Source: an uncultured Clostridia bacterium (GTDB lineage: Bacteria; Bacillota; Clostridia; Lachnospirales; CAG-274). Taken from it: a stretch of DNA of 12,153 nucleotides. The DNA lies in assembly GCA_947589405.1 (NCBI GenBank), contig CANQBT010000060.1:1-12153 (forward strand), written 5' to 3'. This document shows, one piece after another, positions 1-6,931 of the stretch. The notes beneath the pieces were generated by a model. That model made no database searches, had not been told where the DNA came from, and was given only the letters and a program-made list of their open reading frames with translations. The translations under genes were made by a program, and so were the position numbers. Positions within the stretch are counted from its first letter, which is position 1. Each line of letters starts with the position of its first letter.

Positions 1-1
1 T

Positions 2-517
2 TCAGCTAAGGAAGAAGAGCTTATAAATAAGCTTGCAGACGATGTTGAGGTGGATATTCCTCAGGCTATGATAGATTCAGATGTTGATATGAAAATACAG
101 GAATATGCTTACCAGCTTCAGAATCAGGGTATTTCACTTGATATGTATCTTCAGTACATGGGACAGACTCTTGATTCAATGAAGGAAGCATATAAGCCTT
201 TATCCGAAAAGCATGTAAAAGCAAGGCTTGTGCTTGAAGCGGTTGCAAAGGCGGAAAATATTGAGGTAAGCGAAGACGATATAAAGGCAGAGGCTGAAAA
301 GGTCGGTAAATCATATGGAGTGGAGACCGATCAGATAATGAAGAGCCCTGACTTTGTCAAGACAGTAAAGGAGGACCTTTTAAGACAGAAGGCTTTAAAG
401 CTTGTCAAAGAGTCAGCTGAGGAGGAAAAGCCTTCAAAGGAAGCCAAAAAGGAAGCTAAGGAAAAGGCTAAAAAAGAAAAGAAGGAAGCTAAGGAAAAAG
501 CTAAGGCAGAAAAATAA
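2..517 (+). CDS. tig: Trigger factor, C-terminal part (5' end outside window)
   Basis: Trigger factor is the ribosome-bound chaperone and peptidyl-prolyl isomerase that meets nascent chains at the exit tunnel. The open frame runs in from the left edge and gives 171 residues, so the ribosome-binding and PPIase domains lie upstream. The GTG at 50 is an internal Val codon, not a start. What is visible matches the substrate-cradling C-terminal domain: a VDIPQAMI segment near the edge, a Gln-rich helix, then GISLDMYLQYMGQ, and later the VKARLVLEAVAKAENIEVSE stretch typical of the family. The last ~32 residues are an unusual Lys/Glu/Ala tail containing a tandem 11-residue repeat. The clpP and clpX genes directly downstream give the classical tig-clpP-clpX order, which supports the call. 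The start and upstream promoter cannot be seen. Confidence 0.93.
   Translation, partial: SAKEEELINKLADDVEVDIPQAMIDSDVDMKIQEYAYQLQNQGISLDMYLQYMGQTLDSMKEAYKPLSEKHVKARLVLEAVAKAENIEVSEDDIKAEAEKVGKSYGVETDQIMKSPDFVKTVKEDLLRQKALKLVKESAEEEKPSKEAKKEAKEKAKKEKKEAKEKAKAEK
449..514 (+). repeat. Tandem 33-bp (11-codon) repeat at the 3' end of tig
   Basis: Two adjacent 33-bp units (449-481 and 482-514) encode KEAKEKAKKEK and KEAKEKAKAEK, which agree at 10 of 11 residues. The first 23 bases of the two units differ at one position only. The repeat ends exactly at the tig stop codon. It probably forms a highly charged single helix or disordered tail. Seen directly in the sequence; its function is unknown. Confidence 0.85.
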
Positions 518-541
518 TATGAAAAAATGGGAGGTATTTGA

Positions 542-1126
542 ATGAGTTTGGTACCTATAGTTGTTGAAAAGACTGCTGCCGGTGAAAGATCCTATGATAT
601 ATATTCACGACTTTTGCAGGACAGGATAATATTCTTGGGCGAAGAGGTCAATGACGTTACCGCAAGCCTTGTTGTAGCCCAGCTTCTTTTCCTTGCGGCA
701 GACGATCCCGATAAGGATATAAATCTATATATAAACAGTCCCGGCGGTTCCGTTACCGCAGGAATGGCTATATATGATACCATGCAGTATATCAAGCCTG
801 ACGTTTCGACTATATGTATCGGTATGGCTGCAAGCATGGGAGCTTTTCTTCTTGCAGGCGGTGCAAAGGGAAAGAGATATGCTCTTCCCAATTCTGAAAT
901 AATGATACACCAGCCTTTAGGCGGTGCAAGGGGTCAGGCTTCAGATATAAAGATTCATGCAGATTGGATATTGAAAACAAGAGATAAGCTTAACAGAATA
1001 CTTTCTGAAAATACGGGAAAACCATTAGAGGTGATACAGGCAGATACGGAAAGAGATAACTTTATGTCTGCCGATGACGCCAAGCAATATGGTCTTATAG
1101 ATGATATTATTGTAAAACCACGCTAA
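542..1126 (+). CDS. clpP: ATP-dependent Clp protease proteolytic subunit ClpP
   Basis: This is the serine protease subunit that forms the two-ring tetradecamer and degrades substrates unfolded by ClpX, or by ClpC/ClpA where present, in the cytoplasm. The product has 194 residues, the usual length. The catalytic triad is readable: Ser98 in GMAASMGAF, His123 in MIHQP, and Asp172 in the TERDNFMSA segment. The INSPGGSVTAG motif (residues 64-74) is the conserved oxyanion-side loop. The start is an ATG preceded by GGGAGG at 529-534, 7 nt upstream. It lies 24 nt after tig and its stop overlaps the ribosome site of clpX, so clpP and clpX are clearly cotranscribed. All key residues are present. Confidence 0.98.
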   Translation: MSLVPIVVEKTAAGERSYDIYSRLLQDRIIFLGEEVNDVTASLVVAQLLFLAADDPDKDINLYINSPGGSVTAGMAIYDTMQYIKPDVSTICIGMAASMGAFLLAGGAKGKRYALPNSEIMIHQPLGGARGQASDIKIHADWILKTRDKLNRILSENTGKPLEVIQADTERDNFMSADDAKQYGLIDDIIVKPR

Positions 1127-1138
1127 AGGAGATAATTT

Positions 1139-2434
1139 ATGGCATCTAAAATTGATGATAAGAAAATCAAATGCTCTTTCTGCGGAAAGACACAGGATAT
1201 GGTCAGAAGGCTTATTGCAGGTCCTCATGCTTATATCTGTAATGAGTGCATAGATCTGTGTCATGAGATAATTCAGGAAGAATTTGTTGCCGAACAGGAG
1301 AATTTTCTTGATGACAGCGAGCTTCCTAAGCCTGCCGAGATCAAGGCGGCTCTTGACGAATATGTTATCGGTCAGGAGGAGGCTAAGAAATCTCTTTCCG
1401 TTGCTGTATATAATCATTATAAGAGAATATCCTCAAACGATGATAAGGGCGAGGTGGAGCTTCAGAAAAGCAATATACTTATGATAGGCCCTACAGGCGT
1501 AGGCAAAACTTATCTTGCTCAGACTCTTGCAAGGCTTATTAACGTACCCTTTGCCATTGCCGATGCAACAAGTCTTACCGAAGCCGGTTATGTAGGCGAA
1601 GATGTTGAAAATATTCTTCTCAAGATAATACAAGCTGCGGATTTTGATATTGAAAAGGCTGAAAGAGGTATAATTTATATTGATGAGATAGACAAGATCT
1701 CCAGAAAGTCTGACAATCCTTCCATTACAAGAGATGTTAGCGGCGAAGGAGTACAGCAGGCTCTTCTTAAGATATTGGAGGGAACCGTTGCAAATGTTCC
1801 GCCTCAGGGAGGTCGTAAGCACCCTCATCAGGATTTTATACAGATAGATACTACAAATATACTGTTTATATTGGGCGGAGCCTTTGCAGGTCTTGAAAAG
1901 ATAATAGAAAAAAGACTTACAAATAAGGTCATAGGCTTCGGTGCCGATGTTATAAGCAAAAATGACAGCAAGAACAGCGAGATACTTAAAAATGTAACAC
2001 CTCAGGATCTTGTCAAATATGGTCTTATACCTGAGCTTATAGGACGTATGCCTATTGTTGCCACACTTAACAGTCTTGATGAAGATGCTCTTGTAAGAAT
2101 ACTTACAGAGCCTAAGAATGCTTTGATAAAGCAGTATAAGTATATACTTGAGCTTGACGGAGTTACTCTTGAATTTGAAGAGGACGCACTCAGGGCCATA
2201 GCTCACAAGGCTGTAGAGCAGGAAACAGGCGCAAGAGGTCTGAGAGCAATAATAGAGGATTTTATGAGAGATGTTATGTACAACATTCCCTCCGATCCTA
2301 CTATAGAAAAATGTATTATTACGGAGGATACCGTAAAGAATAACGGCGAACCTCAGTTAATTATAAATACCGAAAGGCAGTCAACTGTCAGAAGGAAAAG
2401 AGTGCCTGTTAACAAAAAGGCTAATGTAGGCTGA
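1139..2434 (+). CDS. clpX: ATP-dependent Clp protease ATP-binding subunit ClpX
   Basis: ClpX is the hexameric AAA+ unfoldase that recognises tagged proteins and threads them into ClpP. The 431 residues match the usual length. The N-terminal zinc-binding domain has Cys12, Cys15, Cys34 and Cys37. The AAA+ core shows Walker A GPTGVGKT (117-124), the GYVG pore loop (150-153), Walker B IIYIDEID (178-185), the RKH loop (226-228), the IGF loop that docks on ClpP (265-267), the arginine finger in ELIGRMP (Arg303) and the sensor-2 motif GARGLR (364-369). The IGF loop indicates that it partners the adjacent ClpP. AAAGGAG at 1125-1131 overlaps the clpP stop and supports the ATG start. The Arg/Lys-rich C-terminal end is ordinary for the family. 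Confidence 0.98.
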   Translation: MASKIDDKKIKCSFCGKTQDMVRRLIAGPHAYICNECIDLCHEIIQEEFVAEQENFLDDSELPKPAEIKAALDEYVIGQEEAKKSLSVAVYNHYKRISSNDDKGEVELQKSNILMIGPTGVGKTYLAQTLARLINVPFAIADATSLTEAGYVGEDVENILLKIIQAADFDIEKAERGIIYIDEIDKISRKSDNPSITRDVSGEGVQQALLKILEGTVANVPPQGGRKHPHQDFIQIDTTNILFILGGAFAGLEKIIEKRLTNKVIGFGADVISKNDSKNSEILKNVTPQDLVKYGLIPELIGRMPIVATLNSLDEDALVRILTEPKNALIKQYKYILELDGVTLEFEEDALRAIAHKAVEQETGARGLRAIIEDFMRDVMYNIPSDPTIEKCIITEDTVKNNGEPQLIINTERQSTVRRKRVPVNKKANVG

Positions 2435-2438
2435 TTTT

Positions 2439-2472
2439 AAAGGGCTATGAGTGAAAATCTTGTAGCTCTTTT
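2439..2472 (+). terminator. Possible weak intrinsic terminator after clpX
   Basis: AAAGGGCTA (2439-2447) can pair with TAGCTCTTT (2463-2471) as a 9-bp stem with one G-U pair and a loop of about 15 nt. It starts 5 nt after the clpX stop. The trailing T run is short (four T, then GATG), so termination is probably partial and some clpX transcription may run into the his operon. Confidence 0.45.
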
Positions 2473-2487
2473 GATGTTAATAAAAAG

Positions 2488-2515
2488 TTGACAAAATCGG
2501 TATATATGGTATAAT
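2488..2515 (+). promoter_or_regulatory. Consensus sigma-A promoter of the his operon
   Basis: The -35 box TTGACA (2488-2493) and the -10 box TATAAT (2510-2515) are both perfect consensus, with a 16-bp spacer. TG at 2507-2508 one base before the -10 makes it an extended -10 as well. The predicted transcript starts near 2522, giving a leader of about 60 nt before hisZ. It is the only good promoter I see before the his genes. Confidence 0.88.
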
Positions 2516-2528
2516 TGTAATAATTTAT

Positions 2529-2548
2529 TGCTTTAGCACAATAAAGCA
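2529..2548 (+). promoter_or_regulatory. Small hairpin in the hisZ leader
   Basis: TGCTTTA (2529-2535) and TAAAGCA (2542-2548) form a perfect 7-bp stem with a 6-nt loop, starting just after the predicted transcription start. No T run follows it, so it does not look like a terminator or attenuator. It could stabilise the 5' end of the mRNA or act as an operator dyad near +1. The dyad is seen directly; any role is inferred. Confidence 0.4.
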
Positions 2549-2584
2549 GCTGATATTGATTGAAAGGAAAGCGGATATTCAGAT

Positions 2585-3757
2585 ATGTTTATAAGCAAAT
2601 TACATACGCCAGAGGGAATGAAGGATTATCTTCCCAAAGAACGTGCATTAAAAACTGAAATTGAAAAAAATGTGTCTGAGGTTTTTGATAAATTCGGTTA
2701 CAGCCGTATCACAAGCCCTACATTTGAATTTAACGAGGTATTTGCCGATATGGGCGGTGTGAAGGACAGAAGGACATATAAGTTTCTGGACAGAGACGGT
2801 TCTCTTCTTGTGCTAAGACCCGATATGACACCGGCTATTGCCAGGATCGCCGCTACGGCATTTAGTGCAAAGGATATTCCGCTGCGTTTTTCTTATATAG
2901 AAAATATGTTTCGTTCAAATGAAAATTATCAGGGAAAGCTGAGAGAATTTACTCAGGCAGGAATTGAGCTTATAGGAGTAAATTCCATAGACGCCGATGT
3001 TGAGATACTTGTTATTGCCATCAAGTCTCTTCTTGCGGCAGGCGTCAGGGATTTCAAGCTTGATCTGGGACATGCAATGTTTCTTAAAAGCATAATAGAT
3101 GAAGCCAATGTTGATGAAAAGACGGCTATCGATATACAGAAAAATATAATAAACAAAAATTATGCTTCCGTAAACGAGCTTGCAAATAAAATTGAAAATA
3201 AGAATATAAGATATATTTTACAGGAGCTTCCTTTTCTTATCGGAGGTATGTCCGTAATAGAAAAGGTACGAGATAAGGTAAAGGGCAGCAACGCTGTTGA
3301 AGCTCTTGACTATCTCAGTAGGCTCTATGCAATTATGGAAAGCCTTGATATGAGCAAATTCATATCCTTTGATCTGGGTGTTATAGGCTCTATGGATTAT
3401 TATACAGGGCTTATATTCAGAGGTTATACAAGGGGTACAGGCTCTTCTGTGCTGGACGGCGGACGCTATGACAATATGGTCGTTAAGTTTGGCTCAGATA
3501 TGCCTGCAGTAGGCTTTTCTATTAAAATAAACGATATAATGAATATTGCGGCTTCGGCTGCGGATCCCGATGAGCATATTCTTTTGGTATATGATGAAAG
3601 CAGCAGAACAGCTGCCTTTGCTAAGGCAGAAGAGCTGAGGGATAAGGGCAGCATCGTTGAAATGAGCCTTACAGCCCAAGAAGCGGAAAACAGAAGAGCC
3701 AGAGGTATCAATAAAATAATATATGTGGACAGCACGGGAATAAGGGAGGCAGAATAA
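2585..3757 (+). CDS. hisZ: ATP phosphoribosyltransferase regulatory subunit HisZ
   Basis: HisZ is a paralogue of histidyl-tRNA synthetase that lacks aminoacylation activity and is needed for activity and histidine feedback of short-form HisG. The 390-residue product shows class II synthetase features: LHTPEGMKDYLPKE at the N-terminus, RPDMT (78-82), a motif-2-like FSYIENMFR (102-110), TQAGIELIG (123-131), YYTGLIFRGY (272-281) and DGGRYD (291-296). Residues ~330-390 form a short alpha/beta remnant resembling an anticodon-binding domain. True HisRS is usually a little longer and carries different His-binding loops; position beside short hisG decides for HisZ. An in-frame stop at 2561 leaves ATG 2585 as the only sensible start, although the nearest AGGA (2565-2568) lies an unusually long 16 nt away. 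Its stop shares one base with the hisG start. Confidence 0.95.
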   Translation: MFISKLHTPEGMKDYLPKERALKTEIEKNVSEVFDKFGYSRITSPTFEFNEVFADMGGVKDRRTYKFLDRDGSLLVLRPDMTPAIARIAATAFSAKDIPLRFSYIENMFRSNENYQGKLREFTQAGIELIGVNSIDADVEILVIAIKSLLAAGVRDFKLDLGHAMFLKSIIDEANVDEKTAIDIQKNIINKNYASVNELANKIENKNIRYILQELPFLIGGMSVIEKVRDKVKGSNAVEALDYLSRLYAIMESLDMSKFISFDLGVIGSMDYYTGLIFRGYTRGTGSSVLDGGRYDNMVVKFGSDMPAVGFSIKINDIMNIAASAADPDEHILLVYDESSRTAAFAKAEELRDKGSIVEMSLTAQEAENRRARGINKIIYVDSTGIREAE

Positions 3758-4401
3758 TGGAGTACTTGACATTTGCTCTTGCTAAGGGCAGACTGGCAGA
3801 CAAAACTATGGAGCTTCTTGAGAAAATAGGTATCACCTGTGATGAAATGAAGGAAAATTCCAGAAAACTCATATTTACCAATGAGGACTTAAAGCTGAAA
3901 TTTTTCTTAGCCAAAGCTTCCGATGTTCCTACATATGTAGAAAGCGGTACTGCCGATATAGGTATCGTAGGCAAGGATACTCTTCTGGAAGAGGGCAGAA
4001 ATCTCTATGAGGTCATGGATCTTAAAATGGGTAAATGCCGTTTTGCGGTTGCGGGCTATAGGGAAACCGTTGCCAAGCTCAATAATTCCCTTGATCTGAG
4101 AGTTGCTACTAAGTATCCCAATGTTGCCAAAGAATACTTTTATCAGAAAAAGCATCAGACTATTGAAATAATAAAGCTTCATGGAAGCGTAGAGCTTGCT
4201 CCCATAGTGGGATTAAGCGATGTTATAGTGGATATAGTTGAAACAGGCTCAACGCTTAAGGCTAACGGACTTGAAGTTCTGGCGGATATATGCCCTGTTT
4301 CTGCAAGAGTTGTTGTAAACAGAGGGAGCATGAAGCTGGAACACGAGAGAATAGCCGAAATAATGTACGGCTTAAGAAAAACGGTAGGTGAAAACAGTTG
4401 A
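3757..4401 (+). CDS. hisG: ATP phosphoribosyltransferase, short-form catalytic subunit
   Basis: HisG condenses ATP with PRPP to phosphoribosyl-ATP, the first committed step of histidine synthesis. At 214 residues it is the short form (HisG_S), which lacks the C-terminal ACT-like regulatory domain and works as a complex with HisZ, encoded just upstream. Visible motifs are AKGRL (9-13), ADIGIVGKDTL (67-76) and the PRPP-binding stretch VDIVETGSTL (158-167), followed by VVNRGS (186-191). GGGAGG at 3744-3749 sits 7 nt before the ATG. The start overlaps the hisZ stop by one base (TAATG), which suggests translational coupling and the balanced stoichiometry expected for a hetero-octamer. Confidence 0.97.
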   Translation: MEYLTFALAKGRLADKTMELLEKIGITCDEMKENSRKLIFTNEDLKLKFFLAKASDVPTYVESGTADIGIVGKDTLLEEGRNLYEVMDLKMGKCRFAVAGYRETVAKLNNSLDLRVATKYPNVAKEYFYQKKHQTIEIIKLHGSVELAPIVGLSDVIVDIVETGSTLKANGLEVLADICPVSARVVVNRGSMKLEHERIAEIMYGLRKTVGENS

Positions 4402-5687
4402 TAAAAATTATTAAATATAACGATGAAGAGGGCAGAAGGCTTACGGAAGGGCTTTTATCCCGCTCTCAGCTGGAGCATGGAAATGTGCAGCAGACAGTTG
4501 ACGGCATACTTGCCGATATTAAGGAAAACGGCGACAGCTCTTTATTTGAATACACAAAGAAATTTGACAAATTTGATTTGAATAAGGACAATATACTTGT
4601 TACACAGGAGGAAATCAAAGAAGCGTATTTACAGGTAGACAATGAGCTTATAAGAGTCATAAAAAAGGCTGCCGACAGAATACGTGCCTTCCATGAAAAG
4701 CAGAAAACAAACAGCTGGCTTGAACCAAGCCCTAACGGTGAAATGCTTGGTCAGCTTATAAGGCCTCTTGAAAAGGTCGGTGTATATGTGCCTGGCGGAA
4801 AGGCTGCATACCCATCAAGCGTACTTATGAATATAATACCTGCTAAGGTTGCCGGAGTTAGTGAAATAATAATGACAACACCGCCTTCAGCAGAAGGCAA
4901 GGTATATCCTACGACTATTGTCGCAGCCGACATAGCAGGGGTAGACAAGATATACAAAGCAGGAGGCGCTCAGGCTATAGGCGCTCTTGCCTTTGGTACA
5001 GAAAGCATACCTAAGGTCGACAAAATAGTGGGACCCGGAAATATATTCGTAGCTCTTGCCAAAAGAAGCGTATACGGCTATGTAAATATAGATTCCGTTG
5101 CAGGACCAAGTGAAATACTTATACTTGCCGATGACAGCGCAGATCCCGTATATGTAGCGGCGGATCTTCTCTCTCAGGCAGAGCATGACGAGCTTGCGTC
5201 CGCTGTGCTTATTACGGATTCTCATGAGCTTGCCGAAAGGGTAAAGGCAGAGGTAGAAAAGCAGACGGAGGTCCTTGAAAGAAAAGATATAATTGAGAGA
5301 TCTCTTGAAAACTATGGCGCAATAATAGTTGTAAACAACTTTGACGAAGCCTGTGAGCTTTGCAACAGAATAGCTCCCGAGCATATGGAATTGGCTACAA
5401 GAGAGCCATTTAATTTCCTTCCTAAGATAAAAAATGCAGGCGCTATCTTTCTTGGACATTATACGCCTGAGCCTTTGGGCGACTATATGGCAGGACCGAA
5501 TCACGTCTTGCCTACAGGCGGTACGGCAAGATTTTTCTCACCGCTTTCAATAGATGACTATATCAAAAAGTCAAGTATAATTTCATTCAGCAGATCGGCT
5601 CTGGAGGAATTGGGAGAAGATGTAATAAAGTTTGCGGAAGCAGAGGGACTTACCGCTCACGCAAATTCCGTTAAGGTAAGATTATAA
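4398..5687 (+). CDS. hisD: Histidinol dehydrogenase
   Basis: HisD catalyses the last two steps, oxidising L-histidinol to histidine with two NAD+ via the aldehyde. The 429 residues are full length. Expected zinc ligands are visible: Gln260 and His263 in LLSQAEHDE, Asp362 in GDYMAGPNH, and His421 near the C-terminus. The catalytic pair is Glu328-His329 in RIAPEHMEL. Other signatures are VGPGN(I)F (211-217), DSVAGPSEIL (232-241) and LPTGGTARF (371-379). The start is TTG, within a TTGA overlap with the hisG stop; the next in-frame ATG would remove over 100 conserved residues, so TTG is well supported. AGGTG at 4386-4390 lies 7 nt upstream. Confidence 0.97.
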   Translation: MIKIIKYNDEEGRRLTEGLLSRSQLEHGNVQQTVDGILADIKENGDSSLFEYTKKFDKFDLNKDNILVTQEEIKEAYLQVDNELIRVIKKAADRIRAFHEKQKTNSWLEPSPNGEMLGQLIRPLEKVGVYVPGGKAAYPSSVLMNIIPAKVAGVSEIIMTTPPSAEGKVYPTTIVAADIAGVDKIYKAGGAQAIGALAFGTESIPKVDKIVGPGNIFVALAKRSVYGYVNIDSVAGPSEILILADDSADPVYVAADLLSQAEHDELASAVLITDSHELAERVKAEVEKQTEVLERKDIIERSLENYGAIIVVNNFDEACELCNRIAPEHMELATREPFNFLPKIKNAGAIFLGHYTPEPLGDYMAGPNHVLPTGGTARFFSPLSIDDYIKKSSIISFSRSALEELGEDVIKFAEAEGLTAHANSVKVRL

Positions 5688-5705
5688 AAACAAGGAGGAG
5701 ATCCT

Positions 5706-6296
5706 GTGAACAGAATAGCAAGCATTAAACGTAACACCTATGAAACCAGGATAAAAATGAGTCTGGATATTGACGGCAGCGGTGTAAACGATATTAACAC
5801 AGGCGTAGGCTTTTTCGATCATATGCTTACCCATATTTCAAAGCATGGCTTCATGGACCTTAATATTGATTGTGAAGGCGATCTGGATGTAGACTGTCAT
5901 CATACCGTTGAGGACGTTGGCATAGTGCTTGGCAAATGCTTTGAAGAGGCTCTTGGCGATAAGGTCGGTATTAAGAGATACGGCTATGCCGTAGTGCCTA
6001 TGGACGAGGCTCTTGTGCTTTGTTCTCTGGATTTTTCAGGCAGGTCATATCTTAATTTTGACGGAAAATTCACAGCCCCAAGTATAGGACTTTTTGATCT
6101 TGAAATGGTTGAAGAGTTTTTCAGAGCTGTTGCCGATAACTGCGGTATGACGTTACATATAAAGGTACTTGACGGAAAGAACAATCACCATATAGCAGAA
6201 GCAATGTTCAAGGCCTTCGGCAAGGCTGTGGATATGGCTGTAACAATAGACGATAGAATAGACGGAGTATTATCTACCAAAGGAATGTTGGAATAA
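5706..6296 (+). CDS. hisB: Imidazoleglycerol-phosphate dehydratase (monofunctional)
   Basis: HisB removes water from imidazole-glycerol phosphate to give imidazole-acetol phosphate, using Mn2+. The 196 residues hold only the dehydratase, without the N-terminal phosphatase domain of enterobacterial HisB. Metal-binding signatures are FFDHMLTHISKHG (36-48), DCHHTVEDVG (63-72) and NNHHIAEAMFKAFG (159-172), reflecting the internal duplication of the family. The start is GTG, chosen because a strong AAGGAGGAG (5692-5700) lies immediately upstream and the N-terminus RIASIKRNTYET aligns with the family. It follows hisD by 18 nt. hisC, often placed between hisD and hisB, is missing here. Confidence 0.97.
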   Translation: MNRIASIKRNTYETRIKMSLDIDGSGVNDINTGVGFFDHMLTHISKHGFMDLNIDCEGDLDVDCHHTVEDVGIVLGKCFEEALGDKVGIKRYGYAVVPMDEALVLCSLDFSGRSYLNFDGKFTAPSIGLFDLEMVEEFFRAVADNCGMTLHIKVLDGKNNHHIAEAMFKAFGKAVDMAVTIDDRIDGVLSTKGMLE

Positions 6297-6895
6297 TGAT
6301 CGCAGTTATAGATTATGGAATGGGCAATCTGAGAAGTGTACAGAAGGCCCTTGAATTTGTGGGAGAAACGGCTGTTATCACAGACGATATACAGACTATG
6401 GAAAGGGCTGATAAGCTTGTGCTTCCCGGAGTAGGCGCATTTGGGGACGCCATCGGCACCATAAGGGAAAAAGGGATAGACAAGGTCATATATGACGCTG
6501 TTGATAAAAATAAACCCTTTTTGGGAATATGTCTTGGTATGCAGCTTATATTTGACAAAAGCTATGAATATGGCGAATATAAGGGGCTGGGACTTATACC
6601 CGGTGAAATAAGACTTCTCCCGGATAATGTCAAAAAGCCGCATATTGGCTGGAACAATCTTAATATTAAAATGCGTTCTCCTCTTTTTGAAAACACAGGA
6701 GAAAGTCCTTATGTTTATTTTGTGCATTCCTATTATCTTTATACAGATGCTCCCGTAGTTTCCGCAACAACGGATTACGGCAGGGAAATACAGGTCGCAG
6801 TACAGAAGGACAATATTTTTGCTTTGCAGTTCCACCCTGAAAAAAGCGGAGATACAGGCCTTGAAATATTAAAGAATTTCGGCAGATTAAATTAA
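6296..6895 (+). CDS. hisH: Imidazole glycerol phosphate synthase, glutaminase subunit HisH
   Basis: HisH is the class I glutamine amidotransferase that hydrolyses glutamine and channels ammonia to HisF. It has 199 residues, the normal length. The triad is clear: Cys79 in FLGICLGMQ, His180 and Glu182 in LQFHPEKSG. The oxyanion strand PGVGAFG is at 44-50, and the N-terminal VIDYGMGNLRSV is typical. The ATG overlaps the hisB stop by one base (TAATG). The partner hisF lies downstream, separated from it by hisA and the YitT-family gene, so the two subunits are not adjacent but are in the same transcript. Confidence 0.97.
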   Translation: MIAVIDYGMGNLRSVQKALEFVGETAVITDDIQTMERADKLVLPGVGAFGDAIGTIREKGIDKVIYDAVDKNKPFLGICLGMQLIFDKSYEYGEYKGLGLIPGEIRLLPDNVKKPHIGWNNLNIKMRSPLFENTGESPYVYFVHSYYLYTDAPVVSATTDYGREIQVAVQKDNIFALQFHPEKSGDTGLEILKNFGRLN

Positions 6896-6931
6896 ATATA
6901 AATTAAGTTTTCGGAACGGAGTGACAATAAT

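Noticed and set aside
1433..2206. 257-codon open frame on the minus strand across clpX
   Set aside because: It lies wholly inside the well-supported clpX gene; the translation is Tyr/Lys/Cys-rich with no family motifs, as expected for a frame antisense to a biased coding sequence.
2435..2584. T-box riboswitch or His attenuator before hisZ
   Set aside because: I find no T-box core sequence, no His-codon-rich leader ORF and no terminator/antiterminator arrangement; the predicted leader is too short.
2585..3757. Histidyl-tRNA synthetase (hisS) as an alternative for hisZ
   Set aside because: Position next to a short HisG, the shortened C-terminal region and the GLIFRGYTRG loop fit HisZ better than a true synthetase.
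4887..5504. 205-codon minus-strand frame inside hisD
   Set aside because: Antisense shadow of hisD; low-complexity Tyr/Cys-rich translation with no recognisable domain.
6185..6835. 216-codon minus-strand frame across hisB/hisH
   Set aside because: Antisense shadow of two clear genes; no credible ribosome site or domain.
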